Below are positions 1 through 12,630 of a stretch of DNA of 64,000 bases, one piece after another (the first letter of the stretch is position 1; the number at the start of each line of letters is the position of its first letter). The notes below the pieces were generated by a model. It did no database searches and had not been told where the DNA came from. It saw only the letters and a list, made by a program, of their open reading frames with translations. The DNA lies in assembly GCA_000827265.1 (NCBI GenBank), contig KN834787.1:1-64000 (forward strand). Direction: 5' to 3'. Both the position numbers and the translations under genes were made by a program. Source of the DNA: Collybiopsis luxurians FD-317 M1 (taxonomy: Eukaryota; Basidiomycota; Agaricomycetes; Agaricales; Omphalotaceae).

Positions 1-190
1 GATAGGGCAGGATTGGGTAGCTTTCCATTCAGTGAATCTGAATTGGGATGAGGCGGGCTTATATTTTTGTGCATTGTCAAACAGTGAACAACTCCAGTTC
101 TTGGAGTTGTTCTTGGGCCTTTGGGTTTATATTGATGCAGCGGGATTCAGCAGGATAGGGTAGCATTTCATTCTGGGAATCTGGTTGCAG
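1..190. repeat. Imperfect direct repeat at window start
   Basis: Two similar stretches of about 30 nt lie at roughly 10-42 and 153-184. Both run from a GGAT-GGGTAG core to a GAATCTG end, giving a spacing near 143 bp. No coding signal accompanies them. They may be the edge of a larger repeat that continues outside the window. Confidence 0.35.
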
Positions 191-3100
191 GCATTTATTG
201 TTGTTGATGGTATATTCAACAGTTACCAAGAAAAAATTTTATATATTATTACTTCAACAAGAATATATGAGCAGATACAATTTGATGGTACAAGCGATTG
301 CAACAATTAGGTAAGGATATGATACAGTGTCCAAAAAATACAATGGCTAAAGCACCCAAAGGGTTTTATCACCATCTAATTGCTCCCTTGCCAGTGGTAC
401 CCAGAGATGAGGCCCCTTGGGCATCGATGAGAGCTCTGTACTGATTTCCAGAATTTAGACAATGGGTACGACCAGTGTTGGAGTCAACAGGAGTGATATT
501 ACTGGTAGTGTCTGAACTAGCCCTTTTGTGTTGTTTCGCCTTGTGCTGAGATGGTGCTGCGGAGGAACTCTGCTCTACAGATGAGGCAATGTCACTGTTG
601 TTGGAGGCAGACTTATGTTTATTCCCAGAACACTTATGGGCATAGCGAGTCGGAGAGTTATCGAGTTTACCAAAGGGAGCAATTGGATTTGCTCCATCCA
701 GTCCATTCCTGAAGAAACAAAGAACATTGATTTCCAGACAGGATATGTCCACCTGCCCCAGGTGAAGAACACTATCACTGGGTCCTGGTTGCCTCCATTT
801 GTTGTTGTTGACACTCTGCGCAAGACTGAGAGGAACTTCTGGAGATAATGGTGGTAGTGTCATCCTTGTTGGGCTGGAAAATGGGGCTTAATCTGCAAAC
901 AAAGACAGTCCGAAAAGGACAGGGTCATTGTTAGAATTGTTAGACAGTGAACAAGTCAACAGGGATAGAGATAGACTCTCCAGGAATTCTGAAGGTGGTT
1001 TGTATCTGAACTCCCCATTTGATCCATTCTCTTATACCTGCAGAGTCTGCCACCTACACCCACAGCATCCCTCATCCAATGCAAACAGCGCATATGATTC
1101 CTCAACTGAGTCTGAGTCTAGCTCTACCTGTTATAATATTGACCAGAGTATTTGTGAACCACACCTAGTACATCCCTAGCAGCGAACTACCAATGTACAA
1201 CATTGCATTCATCCCCAAGCCACTTCTTGAGATGCCGAACATCAGGAAAAATGGGTTGAGCTTGGGGTTACATAATGACAACCTCGGGAAACCTAAGAAG
1301 AATAGGATACTTCAAGCACTTAGTTTACCTAGGCTTCCACTGTCTAACCTCAGGTTACCAACACCAATACACTCTTATGTCAAACACTTGAGTTTAAGGG
1401 GGTCTTCAAAAGTAGAATTCCAATATACAATTACACAGATTGCAAATAATAACAAGGTTAACAGATTTTGCTTCTCGACTTTTGTAAAAACTCAAGTGTA
1501 ATGCACTTTAATGTCTTTTACCTCAATGCTTTCTGAACAGAACTGAACAGAACAGAACTGAAACTGACTTGAACTATACTTTCTTTCTTCTTATACAAAT
1601 TTCTTTCTTTCTTTCTTTGTTCTGTTCTGTTCTGCTTTCTTTTTTTCTTTCTGTACTATTGTTAAATTTCTTTACTTGTTTTCTACTCTCTATCTAATAA
1701 AGAGATCTACACAAAAACACTAAGCTACACCTTAACTGCTTTAGCTGATAGCTTGGGGCAGTCTTGGGGCAACTAGTGCTTGTTCCTTCTACGCATATGA
1801 TTCTGCCCTTCTTCTATACTGTTCAGGCCTGAGACAATGGTACAATGCAAAATATGCCATTGATTAATGCCTGTGACAATCTATTAAATTGTTTTTCTTT
1901 GCTCAGTCAGCTAACTTAATATGCCAAGCTGAACTTGCAAGAATGCTCAATAATTATTCAAAGCTATTGGGTGTCCCGAGAATCTCTGGGAACAGCTGCA
2001 AAATATCACTGATGCTGTTGGACAGTTGATCAAAGTTGCAAGAGACAACTTCAGAAACCTCATCATTAGTTCATCAGATATTAATGCTTTATTCATGAGA
2101 ATCCACTGCTTTGACTTTCCATAATAAAAATCACCATGTGTCCTAATCACTGTTGATTCTGAGGCTGCACAATCATTTAAAGTTGACACTGAGTTTGGGT
2201 TTTAGTACACTGAAGCACAATGTACCAAACTCCTAAGTTCTCTTTAAGTATAAGGGTAGAAATTATTAGATATTGGATTTTAAACCCAAATGAAATTGGG
2301 TTGTATCACCACATACATGCCCTACCCCATCTCAGGTCTTGCAACTCAACCCTACCAACCCACTCATCTTGTCTACACTGACAGTAACAAGGACTTTTCT
2401 CAAGGAAAAAGTTTTCACTGTAGCAATTTTCTCTGGGCTGACTAGCCACAGCTGCACTAATGCATGTCATCCTCCCGCGCTGGTGTTGGAAGTCTCACAA
2501 CCAAATTACTGTTATCGCTCGACCTCCAAAGCCTCCTGTCCCTGCAGAAAACAATCCATTCTTCCTCCTTCCCGGAGCTAGGCAAATTCCCCACTCATAA
2601 TTACTCCTCTGCCTTAAATCCCACTCACACCACCATGCATAGCCTGTTGGAGATAGAGATACAGCCTCAATTGTTCCGCGAAGATTATCCTATCGTACCA
2701 GTGCTTTTTCGGCCGTTTCATACTTACCATTTCACTGATTGTCTTATTGTATTGCCAATTTCTTATCTGTATGTAGAGTATATAGCATACAGAAATTTAT
2801 TCGATAACCTTGCGCGTTTGCCAAGGGTTTCACTATAAAATTGGATTCCGACTGAACTCTAAAGTTTAATCCAACATAGCCTGAATATCTGTTATGCTCG
2901 ATCTACATCGTTCTCGCTTGCCAGTGTTAGTTTGATGATTCCCGGGGAAAGGCGACAATTAGATGCTGGCACATTAATCCGCTTTGCGGAAAGATAGGGA
3001 AGCATTAGTACGAAGGGAAGGATTATAAATGTTGTGATATTGTGAGCTTTAATAGTGGAGTTTGTTTATCAGAGGTGGGTGTCCCACCTACTTAGCCTGT

Positions 3101-4182
3101 TTGTTTACTTGTTATCCTTTCCGTTGGCCCAGACAATCCGAGCTACTGAGGTTCCATCTACTCCGTCTCATTTCCTGACTTCTTGCTTGGCCTTGAATCC
3201 AGCACTTTCCTCCTGGCTCCGGATTTTGCAAATTGTGATGCATCTTCCTCAAAAAAGCCTCTGTATTTTTGCATGGTAGGTAAGACAGCGGCACTGTAAA
3301 TATTTGAGAAGATAATGACCAACTTGAACCGGCGGAGAGGGAATTGCAAGAGGTGGTTTCAATGGTGGCGGGCCGCCGGGTAGAAGGGAAGGGAAGAGCC
3401 TGCAAGGAGCTTGGTGGGCCATTACTGAGAGCAATGGGCCTTTTTTTGCCTGCAGAATGATCTCTGACCGGACGTCACATAATCAACATGAGGGAGGGCC
3501 ACCGCCAGAAGTCGCGCGGCAGTATACAAGTTCGAAGGGATTTGCTGTGAATGAATCGAGGCTTGAAAGGTGACATGTTTGTACAATCGGACCATTCCTG
3601 TTACAATTGACTTGAAGCTGAACTGAACTGTTTGGCATACTGTCGAGAGTCATCGCCAACTATGCCCAAGACAACAAGGTATGACTGGACTCAGGGGTGT
3701 TTTCTTGAGCGATGTCCAAAGTAGAGTTCGCCTACTAAAGGGAGTCGATATTTTGTTGACCCGTCCATCTGCTTGTGGCAAGATATTGTTGGGTGCAAAA
3801 GGAACTACGGATGTAAGAAGAAAGTAGAGAATCCAAAGAAAATTCGTACTTGAAAGACATAGTACCCCATCGTCAATACAGGAAGCTACTAAGTAGGAAA
3901 GTATCTTGACTAGCTCGCCTAAAACGAAGCCTTGACACCTTGAGGCAAATCGAATCCGGAAGGAGGAAGATCGCAAAGCAAAGTGTAATCTCTATAAACT
4001 TTTTACTCGTAAGAACAAGAGCGTACATGGATAATATACAATCATTTCGATTCTTTTTTCAAGTAAATAACGGTTTCAAATTTCTGCTCCGATCCCTCAG
4101 TTTTCCAGCCATATCAATACTAGCTAGTTGTTGCTATTAGCGAAACGCAATCTATGAACACCCCACCGGCAAGGACAATAGC
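191..4182. other. Repeat-rich intergenic stretch, no recognised gene
   Basis: No open frame here carries a domain, signal peptide or splice-consistent continuation that I recognise. Frames of 60-164 codons exist (for example minus strand 369-863, rich in Ser/Asn, and plus strand 2464-2838), but they have neither family resemblance nor a convincing gene structure. The stretch is AT-rich with low-complexity tracts. It could hold decayed mobile-element sequence, but I cannot name one. Confidence 0.4.
1531..1655. repeat. Low-complexity GAACA / TTCTG tracts
   Basis: An ACTGAACAGA-type tract at about 1531-1575 is followed by TTTC and TTCTG repeats at about 1601-1655. The two tracts are roughly reverse complementary, so the segment could fold back on itself. 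It looks like simple-sequence DNA. Confidence 0.45.
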
Positions 4183-6661
4183 TCAATGCGAGACAGCAGC
4201 GGCCTGAGCCAACGCCTTGATCTTGACGATGATAGCCTGGGGATCGAGGTTCTGGTGGGGGATTTGCTCCCAAAGACCTCCGGAGCCTGTAAGAAAGGGT
4301 AATTGAGTATTGAATATTGAATATGGATCGCCGGTACTAAAACGGCGCTCGGAAAAACGTACCTTCTTTAGTAGTACCCATGTATCCATACTTGGGGGTA
4401 AGATGGCGCTCAAGAAGCCATGTACCGTATTTCGAGCCAAGCTGTAGATTATATAGGTTGAAATGATGAGCATAACGTTGATCGAAAAAGAATAGAGGTC
4501 AACTGACTCCGGTCTTCTGGTTGAAGGACTCGACGACGAGGATGAAGGGGCTCTGGCCGACCTTCATGATCATCTGAAGAACGATTGACATCAGTATACG
4601 CCATGCCCGCAAGATAATACCCACCTGCTCATCAATAATATTCAACGTCGGCTTGTTAATCAACCCCACATCCAACCCCTCCTGACGGCATCGAAGAACA
4701 GCATCATACGATCTATGAAGCATATCTCCAAACGAGATAACATATCCAGCTTTTCCATCCACGATGATCTCGTCCTTTCCAGGCACGAATTTATAGTCGC
4801 CGCCGAAGAACTTGGTCTGGGTGTCGGGTTTGAGGATGTACGGAACTTTGGAACGGGTGGAGTAGACGAAGCGGAGGCCCCGCTCGAAGAAGACGCGTTC
4901 GATGACGGCTGTCATTTGCAGGGCGTCGGCGGGGAAGTAGAGGAAGGATTGGACGTCGGAGAGACCGTTGTCGGCGAAGAAGTTGTTGATTCCGAAATGG
5001 CAAGTGTTATCGGCCATTTCGTCGACTACGGTAAAGAACCCTGAGAAATACTCTCCAGATGAATAAAAGAGGTAAGGTACGTACTACCGGCATGTGAGAA
5101 GTGGCACAGAACATTGCAGTTGTTCAATCGAGCCATGGTGATCTCCGAGAGTACCATTTCAAGGAAGGCGGAAAAGGTGGAAAAGACACCGAATTTGTCA
5201 GCGTCGAAACCGAAACCAGCAGCAGCGGAGAAGTTTCCACGTTCCATGATACCGGAAGGGATGAAGACTTCGGGGTGCTTTTGGTGGATGACTTTGAGAC
5301 CCGTTGAGCCCTCCAAGTCGCCTACGGAGATAGTGTGAGTCTCGGAAGGAACGATCAAGCTGATAAATACACACTATCGATGACCATAACCTTCTTCGCA
5401 GCCTCCTCCTTGCTAAGCCTGTCCAGAACGCCATTGACAGCTTCACCAAAGACGACACGGTTGGCGCCGACCTCCTTGGTCGATCCGATGTAGAGGTATG
5501 GCTGGGAATGGGGTTTGATATTGTTGAGGATTTCTGGAATACCGGAATACTCTTTGCCTTCGAAATACTTCAGAGCACTCTTTACAGGGATGACATCGTG
5601 TCCATGAGTGCTGCCCTCGATATCCGCAATACCAGGAGCCATCTTTCGCTTCGAGATAACAGCAGCTGGACCATTATAGTTGACGACCGAGGCAATGGCG
5701 CCCCAGAGAGCGTCAATGTTCTCACCATCCACAGTGATGGTCTTGAGGCCGTGGCCCTCAAGAGTTTTGGCCACCTCGTAACCTTTGAGGTACTCGGATG
5801 GGTGTCCGGCGATGGTCACGTCATTATCGTCGATGAAGAGCTTGACGTTGAGGTTCTGAGCGACAGCAAGACGTGCGGCCTCGGCATCGTTACCTTCCTG
5901 TTGGGAACCATCAGATCCGAGACAGAAGACGGTTTTATCTCGGTGTGCCATCGCGACACCATTGACAAGGGGCCTGAAGGATTGAATTGAGATTCGCGAT
6001 CAATGAAAGCCTTCGTATCAACATACCACATGTGTCCAAGACGACCAGAAGAGAATTTAACTCCGGGAGTCAGACCGAGTTCTGGGTGACCAGGAAGCTT
6101 GGAATTGGCTTCACGGTAGTGAAGGAGGTGTTCTGCTGGAAGGGACCCTTCAAGAGCGGCAAGGAGATACTGAGTAGCGACACGATGGCCTGTTCAGAAC
6201 GAGCTTCAACGCAATGTCCTACTTTATCCATCCAACAGTGAAAACGTACCAGCCTCGTCGAAAAGGACATGAACGTAGTTCTCTTTGGCACCTTCTATCA
6301 AAGCCAAAAGTATGCAGACTTCTGGGACCGTGTCATAGGCACCACCTGTACCAAAAGAATCCAGCATCAGCAAGAAAAAGCCAGCTCTCGGAGGGAAAGA
6401 CGCACCAGTGTGACCGCTGACTCCTCGAGCGGCACCAGTAGCGGTGAAAAGCACGATAACATCTCGCAAAAGCTGAATATTTGCCTTCAAAGTTGCCCTT
6501 TGCTCTTCGGTCAATTGAGGCTTGCTAGGGTCGAGCGTGAGTCTGGAAATCGCAGGTTCAAACGTTAAGCTGATTGACCGATAACATCGATAAGAGAATA
6601 ATGAGACAAACTTTTTGTATTTTTTGAGATCAATTGGGAATTCAGATTCTGTGCCAGGCAT
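4183..6661 (-). CDS. Transketolase-family ThDP enzyme
   Basis: Ten exons: 6661-6612, 6542-6406, 6345-6250, 6189-6027, 5973-5375, 5321-5088, 5025-4625, 4573-4508, 4441-4363, 4286-4183. The product is 642 residues, close to the usual transketolase length. Transketolases move two-carbon ketol units between sugar phosphates in the pentose phosphate pathway, using thiamine diphosphate and a divalent metal. The domain order is as expected: an N-terminal ThDP domain with GRLGHMW near residue 145 and the cofactor motif GSDG (168-171) to DDN (197-199); a pyrimidine-binding domain with the probable catalytic Glu in GIMERGN (about 375) and FSHAG; then a C-terminal domain ending in VVESFNQKTG. The motifs are clearly divergent from textbook transketolase, which has GDG and GEDGP. 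A dihydroxyacetone-synthase-like or other ketol-transfer role is possible. All introns are GT-AG and 51-76 nt. Confidence 0.88.
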
Positions 6662-8600
6662 GGTTGGGTCGTATCTAGGAGTAATTCGGGAGGAGATGAG
6701 ATGGCGGTTCGGAGTAACAAAAGGTTACCACCCAAGCGCCAGCAAAAATATTGGAGTATCCAACGGCCCGCCGTGGACCGCGACGCGTAATATATCAACG
6801 CCCCGTCAATGTCCGGCCTCAGACGGTATGCGCAGGGAACTTATTCCAACTTGCTTTGTAGTCTCAAAGTACAGCATACAGTCTCAGTTTCGCAGGTCCT
6901 CCAATGTATACAAAGGCGTATTCAGTAAGTATAGGTACACGGCTATTGCTCGCGCGGAATTTCCGCGCTTCGACCCGCGTCCGGGACCCCACGGACGAGA
7001 TTGAACCGAGGAAGGCTAAGTCCCTACGATTGGAACAAATGACACTCGTGGATAATGAACGTTCCGACTCCCACGGCACCATTATCTGAGCCTAAACTTC
7101 TGGGAGGACAAACGTGCTATATGCTAAACCGGGAGAAGAATGTGAATAAACATCCAGGCCGGGAAAATCTCTACACTCAAAGGCTCGATGTTTACTAATA
7201 CAAGCTGCTAAGAATCATTCCAAGCGGAAAAAGTCTTCGTGGCTCGTATTCTCTATCTACAATCTCCACGGAAACAGCAATACTTCTGAGTCTGGTCAAT
7301 GAGACAAGGACGTTCCCGCCGTGTACGTGTTTATGAAATCGGATAATCAAGTTGCTCACCCTCGACCAAGGCAAGAAGCATCTAACTGAACCGAATCCCT
7401 TGTACACACCTATAATTTGATGGTGAGGACTCAATCGTATGTTCTACTACTAGTATCATCCTCATAATCTCCGCACGCTGGTATGCGTCAAACCTAGCCA
7501 GGCTTTTTCGATTCGAGGGTGTATATCCCTGCGCTTTTTTCCAGTATTGCGAAGTTTCTCGTTGATGTTGAAACCTGCTCAGGTAGGAACTGAACCACAC
7601 CCCATTTATACGCGATCCCACCCCTCCGACTACTACGATTGACAAGCAGCTCTGAAATATCCGCTTATCCAGTTTGTTCGGTCCCTCATGATATTGTCCA
7701 ACCCTTTCGCCCCTTCTGCCTCGAACGACCTATGTAAAAAGACAACTTGAAGCATCTTGACTTCCTCTTCATGTCCCCCGATTGATGAACGATACAGATG
7801 AGTATTCCATTTTGAGTTTCATCGCAGACACATATGACTTTCCCCGGCACATGAATACTGACCTAACCTGGACCCTACAATGAATTTGGTGGTAACGAGT
7901 AGCCTGCCACCCAAGGGGTTGAGCTCAGGTGAAAGAATTGCAGAGTATGCATGTCGTTGGGAATTTCGGGATGTTGCTCAGGCTTGACGCCAGGGAGAGA
8001 AGAGATACCGAGGCGGGGAGTTTACTCAAGACGCGAGAGTTGAGTAGTACGACGACGACACGGACAATGGCGTGAGTTCCTCTTAATCTCCGTTTCTCTT
8101 TCTCATTCCATTTGAGAGCAACCTTTTCGACCGCTTTGCAGACCCGTTGACCCTTACACTCAGTTTGGGACGTTAGGTAGAGTGCTTTTTGTGAAAGTGT
8201 GCAGCTGGCCGAGAAAGAGTTTCGACGAGTTGATTGAGGACACCATTTAGTTGGCTGGTCTTGATGCGGCCGGACCGCCTTACCGATTTGTTAGTCGGAA
8301 TTGGGAATCGTACTTACCTGCGGCGACTCAGGTCGAATGTTAGAATTGGCGACGAATGCTACTCATATCGATTTACTTAAACAAATTTTTACGCTTCTGG
8401 CTCTCTTTCGGCCCAGCAGAATTTTTTCCGGTTCTGGTGTGATATCGCCTCGTGTCTTCCCAGTACTCAATCGATATGGCTTACAAGCGCTGTACACTAA
8501 CGCTATATCATATGCCGGTTCTCGTGTCCTCCTCTCCTTCTTCCATCTTCCACCATCGCTGCTCGCAACCTCACTCCGTCTTGACTCTTCGTTGCTTGAA
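6662..8600. other. Intergenic region with a small coding remnant
   Basis: This divergent interval separates the transketolase-family gene from NLR-A. Apart from the minus-strand remnant at 7195-7645, I see no coding or RNA feature in it. The promoter regions of both flanking genes must lie here, but no specific element stands out. Confidence 0.4.
7195..7645 (-). pseudogene. Small orphan coding sequence or remnant, upstream copy
   Basis: A minus-strand open frame from 7645 joins, possibly through a short intron near 7400, to a second open frame ending in a stop at 7195. The second part contains VSVEIVDREYEPRR. A related, more damaged peptide is encoded on the same strand at 10967-11086, on the other side of NLR-A, and the DNA similarity continues into the 3' flanks (7098-7370 against 10798-11100). 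I do not recognise the family. It may be a small real gene or a fragment duplicated along with its flank. Confidence 0.35.
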
Positions 8601-10708
8601 ATGTTCGAAGGATCCCATGATTTTGCCATTACCGGGGGAACTTTTAATAACGCTGGCCGGGACGTGAATATTTATGAACAGAGAGGAGAGAGAGGTCAGT
8701 TTCTGAATGCTCCAATCGGGAGACCCTTATATGTCTAAGCTTACCAACACAGGTCTTGCCACTTTGTACCACCACACGTCCACTTCGGCGTCATACGACG
8801 CAGGCGCTCGCTATCCCCCTCCCCTCTGCCATCCAGGAACCCGTGAAGCTGTCTTACAGGACTTAAAGGACTGGGCAAATGGAGCAACAGGAGCTGACAA
8901 TCCCCCAGTCCGCTGGCTTTATGGACCTGCTGGAGCAGGAAAGTCCGCAATCGCTCAAACCTTTGCCCAAACATGTGCAGAGAATGGGTCCCTGCTCGGG
9001 AGTTTCTTCTTTTGGCGCTCTGATTCCTCTCGAAACAATCCTCAGCGTCTATTTACGACAATCGCTTTGCAAATGGCTATTGCTATACCACAGCTTCGTG
9101 CTGGTGTGAATGCAGCAGTCAGTTATAATCCATTTCTACCCACATCATCCATTGAGAATCAATGGGATATGCTCATTATTAACCCATGGTTGAAAGCTCG
9201 AGTCCACCGCGAGCTCATACAGAATAGATCTGGTAGTTCTCCTTTCCCTAGTGTCTATTCCAACAAAAGATGGATGCCTGGTGGTGTCCGTCGTCATGCT
9301 GTCCGAGTTCCAAATGGTCTGGAGTTGCTATCAGTGACAGGTGCTAGAATATTGATTATTGATGGTTTGGATGAATGTTCAAATAGTCACGATCAAAAGC
9401 GCATTCTCTCCCTTTTGGCTCAAATTGTACAGAAATTCAGCCTCCCGATCCAAATTCTGGTTTGCAGTAGACCGGAGCCTCGCATTAAAGAGTGTTTTAC
9501 AGGATCAAGTTTCCAAAACATTTGTCAGTGGATGGCCCTCGATGAAACATATCAGGCCTCCAACGATATTCGACTCTTCCTGGTGGATGGACTCAAGAAG
9601 ATCCTGAAGCACCACTCCTGCTCAATGGAACATGTTCCTTGTCCTTGGCCTACATTGGAGCAAATTGAATATCTGGTGCAAAAGTCATCAGGCCAGTTCA
9701 TATATGCTTCGACAGTGCTGAAATACATCAATGAAGATGGTGATGTTCCAGCAGATCGTCTCAATGTTATCCTAGGCCTTAATGTAGCAGATCATGAAGG
9801 AGCAGACTCACCATTTGCAGAGCTTGATGCACTCTATTTACAGATTTTGTCGACAGTCAAAAAAAGAGCTTTATTTCTTCAAGTTCTTGCTGTTCAATTT
9901 GTGTACCGCGGTTCCCCCCTCTCCCTGGTTCGCATTTTGGGTATTCCCATTGGTACTCTTCATGCAACTTTTTCAAGTGTTCATGCTCTCTTTCGGCATC
10001 CTTCACCCATTGAATCCAGCTTGCAGTTTGCCCATGCATCATTCACTGATTTTCTTCTTGATTGCAATCGATCATTGGACTTCTACATAGATAGATCATT
10101 GGGCCATGACTTTCTTGCTCAGCGCTGCCTGGACTTGTATGATGATCTACTATTCTTGCCAGAGAACTATGCTCACGAGAATTGGGCCTATCATTGTGCT
10201 CAGGCAAGTGGAAGTGATGCCCTGATGGCCAAGCTTGATTCATTCCCAGTCTATACTGCAATAACAAGCTGTTTACCTGATGATAGGTACAAGTGGACAT
10301 TGTACCTTGGAGAATTTCTGTATTTGATACTCCAAATAAGGTGTAAATTCAAGGCAAGTCCATAACTTTTTGAGTAAGTCAGTGGCCAATTGGCTAATCT
10401 TGCATTTGTTCTGTCAGGATAAATGTGGTCAACATTTGCAGCACATTCATGAGATATCCACAGTTGGATTTTCTGTAGTATTGAAGAACCTAATCTGGCA
10501 TTCTGAGCAGGAGAGGTACACTGTACATGTTCGATATCCTCCTCACTTATCTTTAGCTATTGCCGAAGGGTCATTGGATTTAGATGATAGTGTTCAGGAG
10601 ATCATGGCTTGTCTGGATTCACAGACGAAACAAACACTATGTGATGTCTATATAAGAGGATGGTTGTTTTTTGATGAATTATGTTCATTATCTTTGAATA
10701 GGCATTGA
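8601..10708 (+). CDS. NLR-A: NACHT-domain STAND NTPase with N-terminal GGTFN motif
   Basis: Three exons: 8601-8694, 8753-10353, 10418-10708, giving 661 residues. Exon 1 encodes only a short N-terminal motif (FEGSHDFAITGGTFNNAGRD) and ends in phase 1. Exon 2 holds the NACHT NTPase: Walker A GPAGAGKS at 89-96 and Walker B ILIIDGLDE at 231-239, with a FFFWRSD segment between them as in many basidiomycete NACHT proteins. The downstream part contains the conserved ASFTDFLLD. No WD40, ankyrin or TPR repeats follow, so this is a short NLR. NLR-type STAND proteins act in the cytoplasm as ligand-triggered switches, in fungi often for non-self recognition or regulated cell death. The second intron looks like a GC-AG intron (AAG|GCAAGT, 10354-10417), which keeps the frame open. 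Its closest relative in the window is NLR-H at 35337-37567. Confidence 0.85.
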
Positions 10709-10797
10709 CTGTACTGATACTATGCCTTTGGGGGATGAATATTCCAACATCTACAGTGCCCATACCTGAACTTGTACCTCCAAGCTGCCTCCAATCT

Positions 10798-11100
10798 TTT
10801 GGGAGGAAACCTGCTATGTGCCAAACCGGAGGAAGGAGAATAGCCAATATTCGGCGCCAAAAAAAAATACCGGTAGAAACTCCTCGTAACTCGTATCCTC
10901 CTAACAGAAACCATATTAAGTACTTATATTTTAGTGGCAGCGAATAAGATCCAAGAACGAGACTCACTACTTCCTTCTCCTTCTCACTCTACACTTTTCC
11001 CAATCCACAATTTCCACAGAGACAGTGCCTTCAGATCTGTCCAGTAAGATGAGTACATTCTCGTCTAACTCGTGCACGTCTCTATGAAATAAAATTATTG
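10798..11100. repeat. Diverged copy of 7098-7370
   Basis: This segment aligns in the same orientation with 7098-7370: a TGGGAGGA start, TGCTATxTGCxAAACCGG, then CAATnTCCACnGAnACAG and TCTATGAAAT. The two copies bracket NLR-A with a start-to-start spacing near 3.7 kb. Similarity is patchy, so the duplication is old. Confidence 0.55.
10967..11086 (-). pseudogene. Orphan coding remnant, downstream copy
   Basis: The minus strand encodes a peptide containing NVLILLDRSEGTVSVEIVD and ends at a stop at 10967. It resembles the peptide at 7195-7370 (shared NVL, VSVEIVD and a basic RR end). A frame break lies at its upstream edge. Further minus-strand open frame at 11194-11394 might belong to the same gene. 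Function unknown. Confidence 0.3.
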
Positions 11101-12630
11101 CCTAACGAGAACATCCAGCCGGACTCCGACAAGCCAAACTCGCAATCTTTATGAATGCCACATCTATCGGCTGCTCTACCACCACCGTCCTCTTCACAGC
11201 ATCCCCTCGCTTAAACACATAAACACATCCGTTTGGGTCAAAACTTGACCGGTTTTTTTCAGCATGACGATTACAAGGACGAGATGTGCTGGTAATTTTG
11301 TTTTCGCCTCCATTTTTAATTTCAATTTGAACGAATTGTCTTGAAGGATCGTAAACATTCCAGAATCAAACCAATCGCCCACATCCTTTAGCACTGCCTT
11401 GACTTACACAAAAGCGTAGTTGTAACTTGTCGATATGTGGGAGGACTTTTATGATGAGATCTTTCAAGTCGTGGATTTTATATTTCCTGACAAACCGATT
11501 CCTCAAGGTCGACTTGAGTTTGTGTATCCATGCGTTGTTCCATGTCGATGTTGAGACCCGTCACTGCCGTCAAGGTAGAAGCTGGTGGCCTGTTTAGTAC
11601 AATCTGGAAAGATTGAGGATTTAAGACCTGCAGAAATAATGTTTATTCTTATCAGTTAAAAGACTGTAATAATCTGTCTTAATCTAAGGTTTCTGCGTGT
11701 GAGACTCAGACAGGGAAAAAGATAACAGAAACTCACTCCGAACATTTCTTGAGGGGCAAAATTCGGAGAGGGATTGATACTAGTTATAAGAAGAGGATTA
11801 GCAGTGAGCAAGCCGCTGAGTTAATATCATGTTAGAGTAATTTGTAGCGAAAATCACAAAAGAGTTGGTCAACCTGCCTGGCAGGGGAATGAGGTTCCGG
11901 AGAATTCAAAATTGGATGCCAAGAAATTTTATCAAGCTATAACAACCACAGTAGTTAGCCTCTACAAATGCTACCTAGATGATTTTGAGATCGGGGTCAG
12001 CTAAGGATGATGAGTGCCCCGAACGTTCAGGTTGGCAGTTGAGAGAACAAGGCAAAAGAGCGCCGAAATTGACGCTCATTAGAGTGTCCTTGGGCGCTTG
12101 ACGACTTGTCAGTTGATTTCTCGGAATTCTGAACAGAATTCTTTCCTTGCTTTGTCCCCCTCACCTATTTGGGTTAACCCCGCATGAATCCCTGGCGATG
12201 TAGGCCTAGATAGCGAGCTTTCTCAAGCTGTTCAAGTCGACCATATTTTCAACAAGTTTGACCGCTTCCTGGGATTGCGCCATGCGGTCAAAATCGGTCA
12301 AAATCGTGGTCCAAGTCATGGTCAAAGTCGTTGAATCGCGAGAGGCGGTACGTTTCCAATATAAACATTGAGCTTTGTTATACCGGACTGACTTGACAGT
12401 GATATCAGCTGAGAAAAACAAAGGATTGTCCAAGCAGGGTCCAAGCGGTTGGAAATGTAATTGTAGCCTACAATAAAATAATGGCCATTATCGCTTTTTA
12501 CTCCTCCTTCATCTTCCCTACCATCTTCATCGCTGCTCTCACCGAACTGCGAACTGCGAACTGCGAATACTCTTGAACAACCAGGAATTCAGCTCTACTA
12601 CCGGAACTAACACTCCAACGCACAGAAACG
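11101..12630. other. Intergenic, no gene seen
   Basis: Only short frames without family resemblance. A cluster of GGTCAAA-type words occurs at 12288-12330 (GGTCAAAATC twice, then CATGGTCAAAGTC). It is a candidate for upstream regulatory sequence of the gene starting at 12631, but no factor can be assigned. Confidence 0.35.

Noticed and set aside
369..863. Minus-strand frame of 164 codons near the window start
   Set aside because: Composition is low-complexity Ser/Asn with no domain, no splice continuation and no family resemblance. It sits in repeat-like DNA.
4715..5990. Several plus-strand open frames (4715-5044, 5508-5990)
   Set aside because: They are antisense shadows of the transketolase-family exons, whose protein is clearly recognisable on the minus strand.
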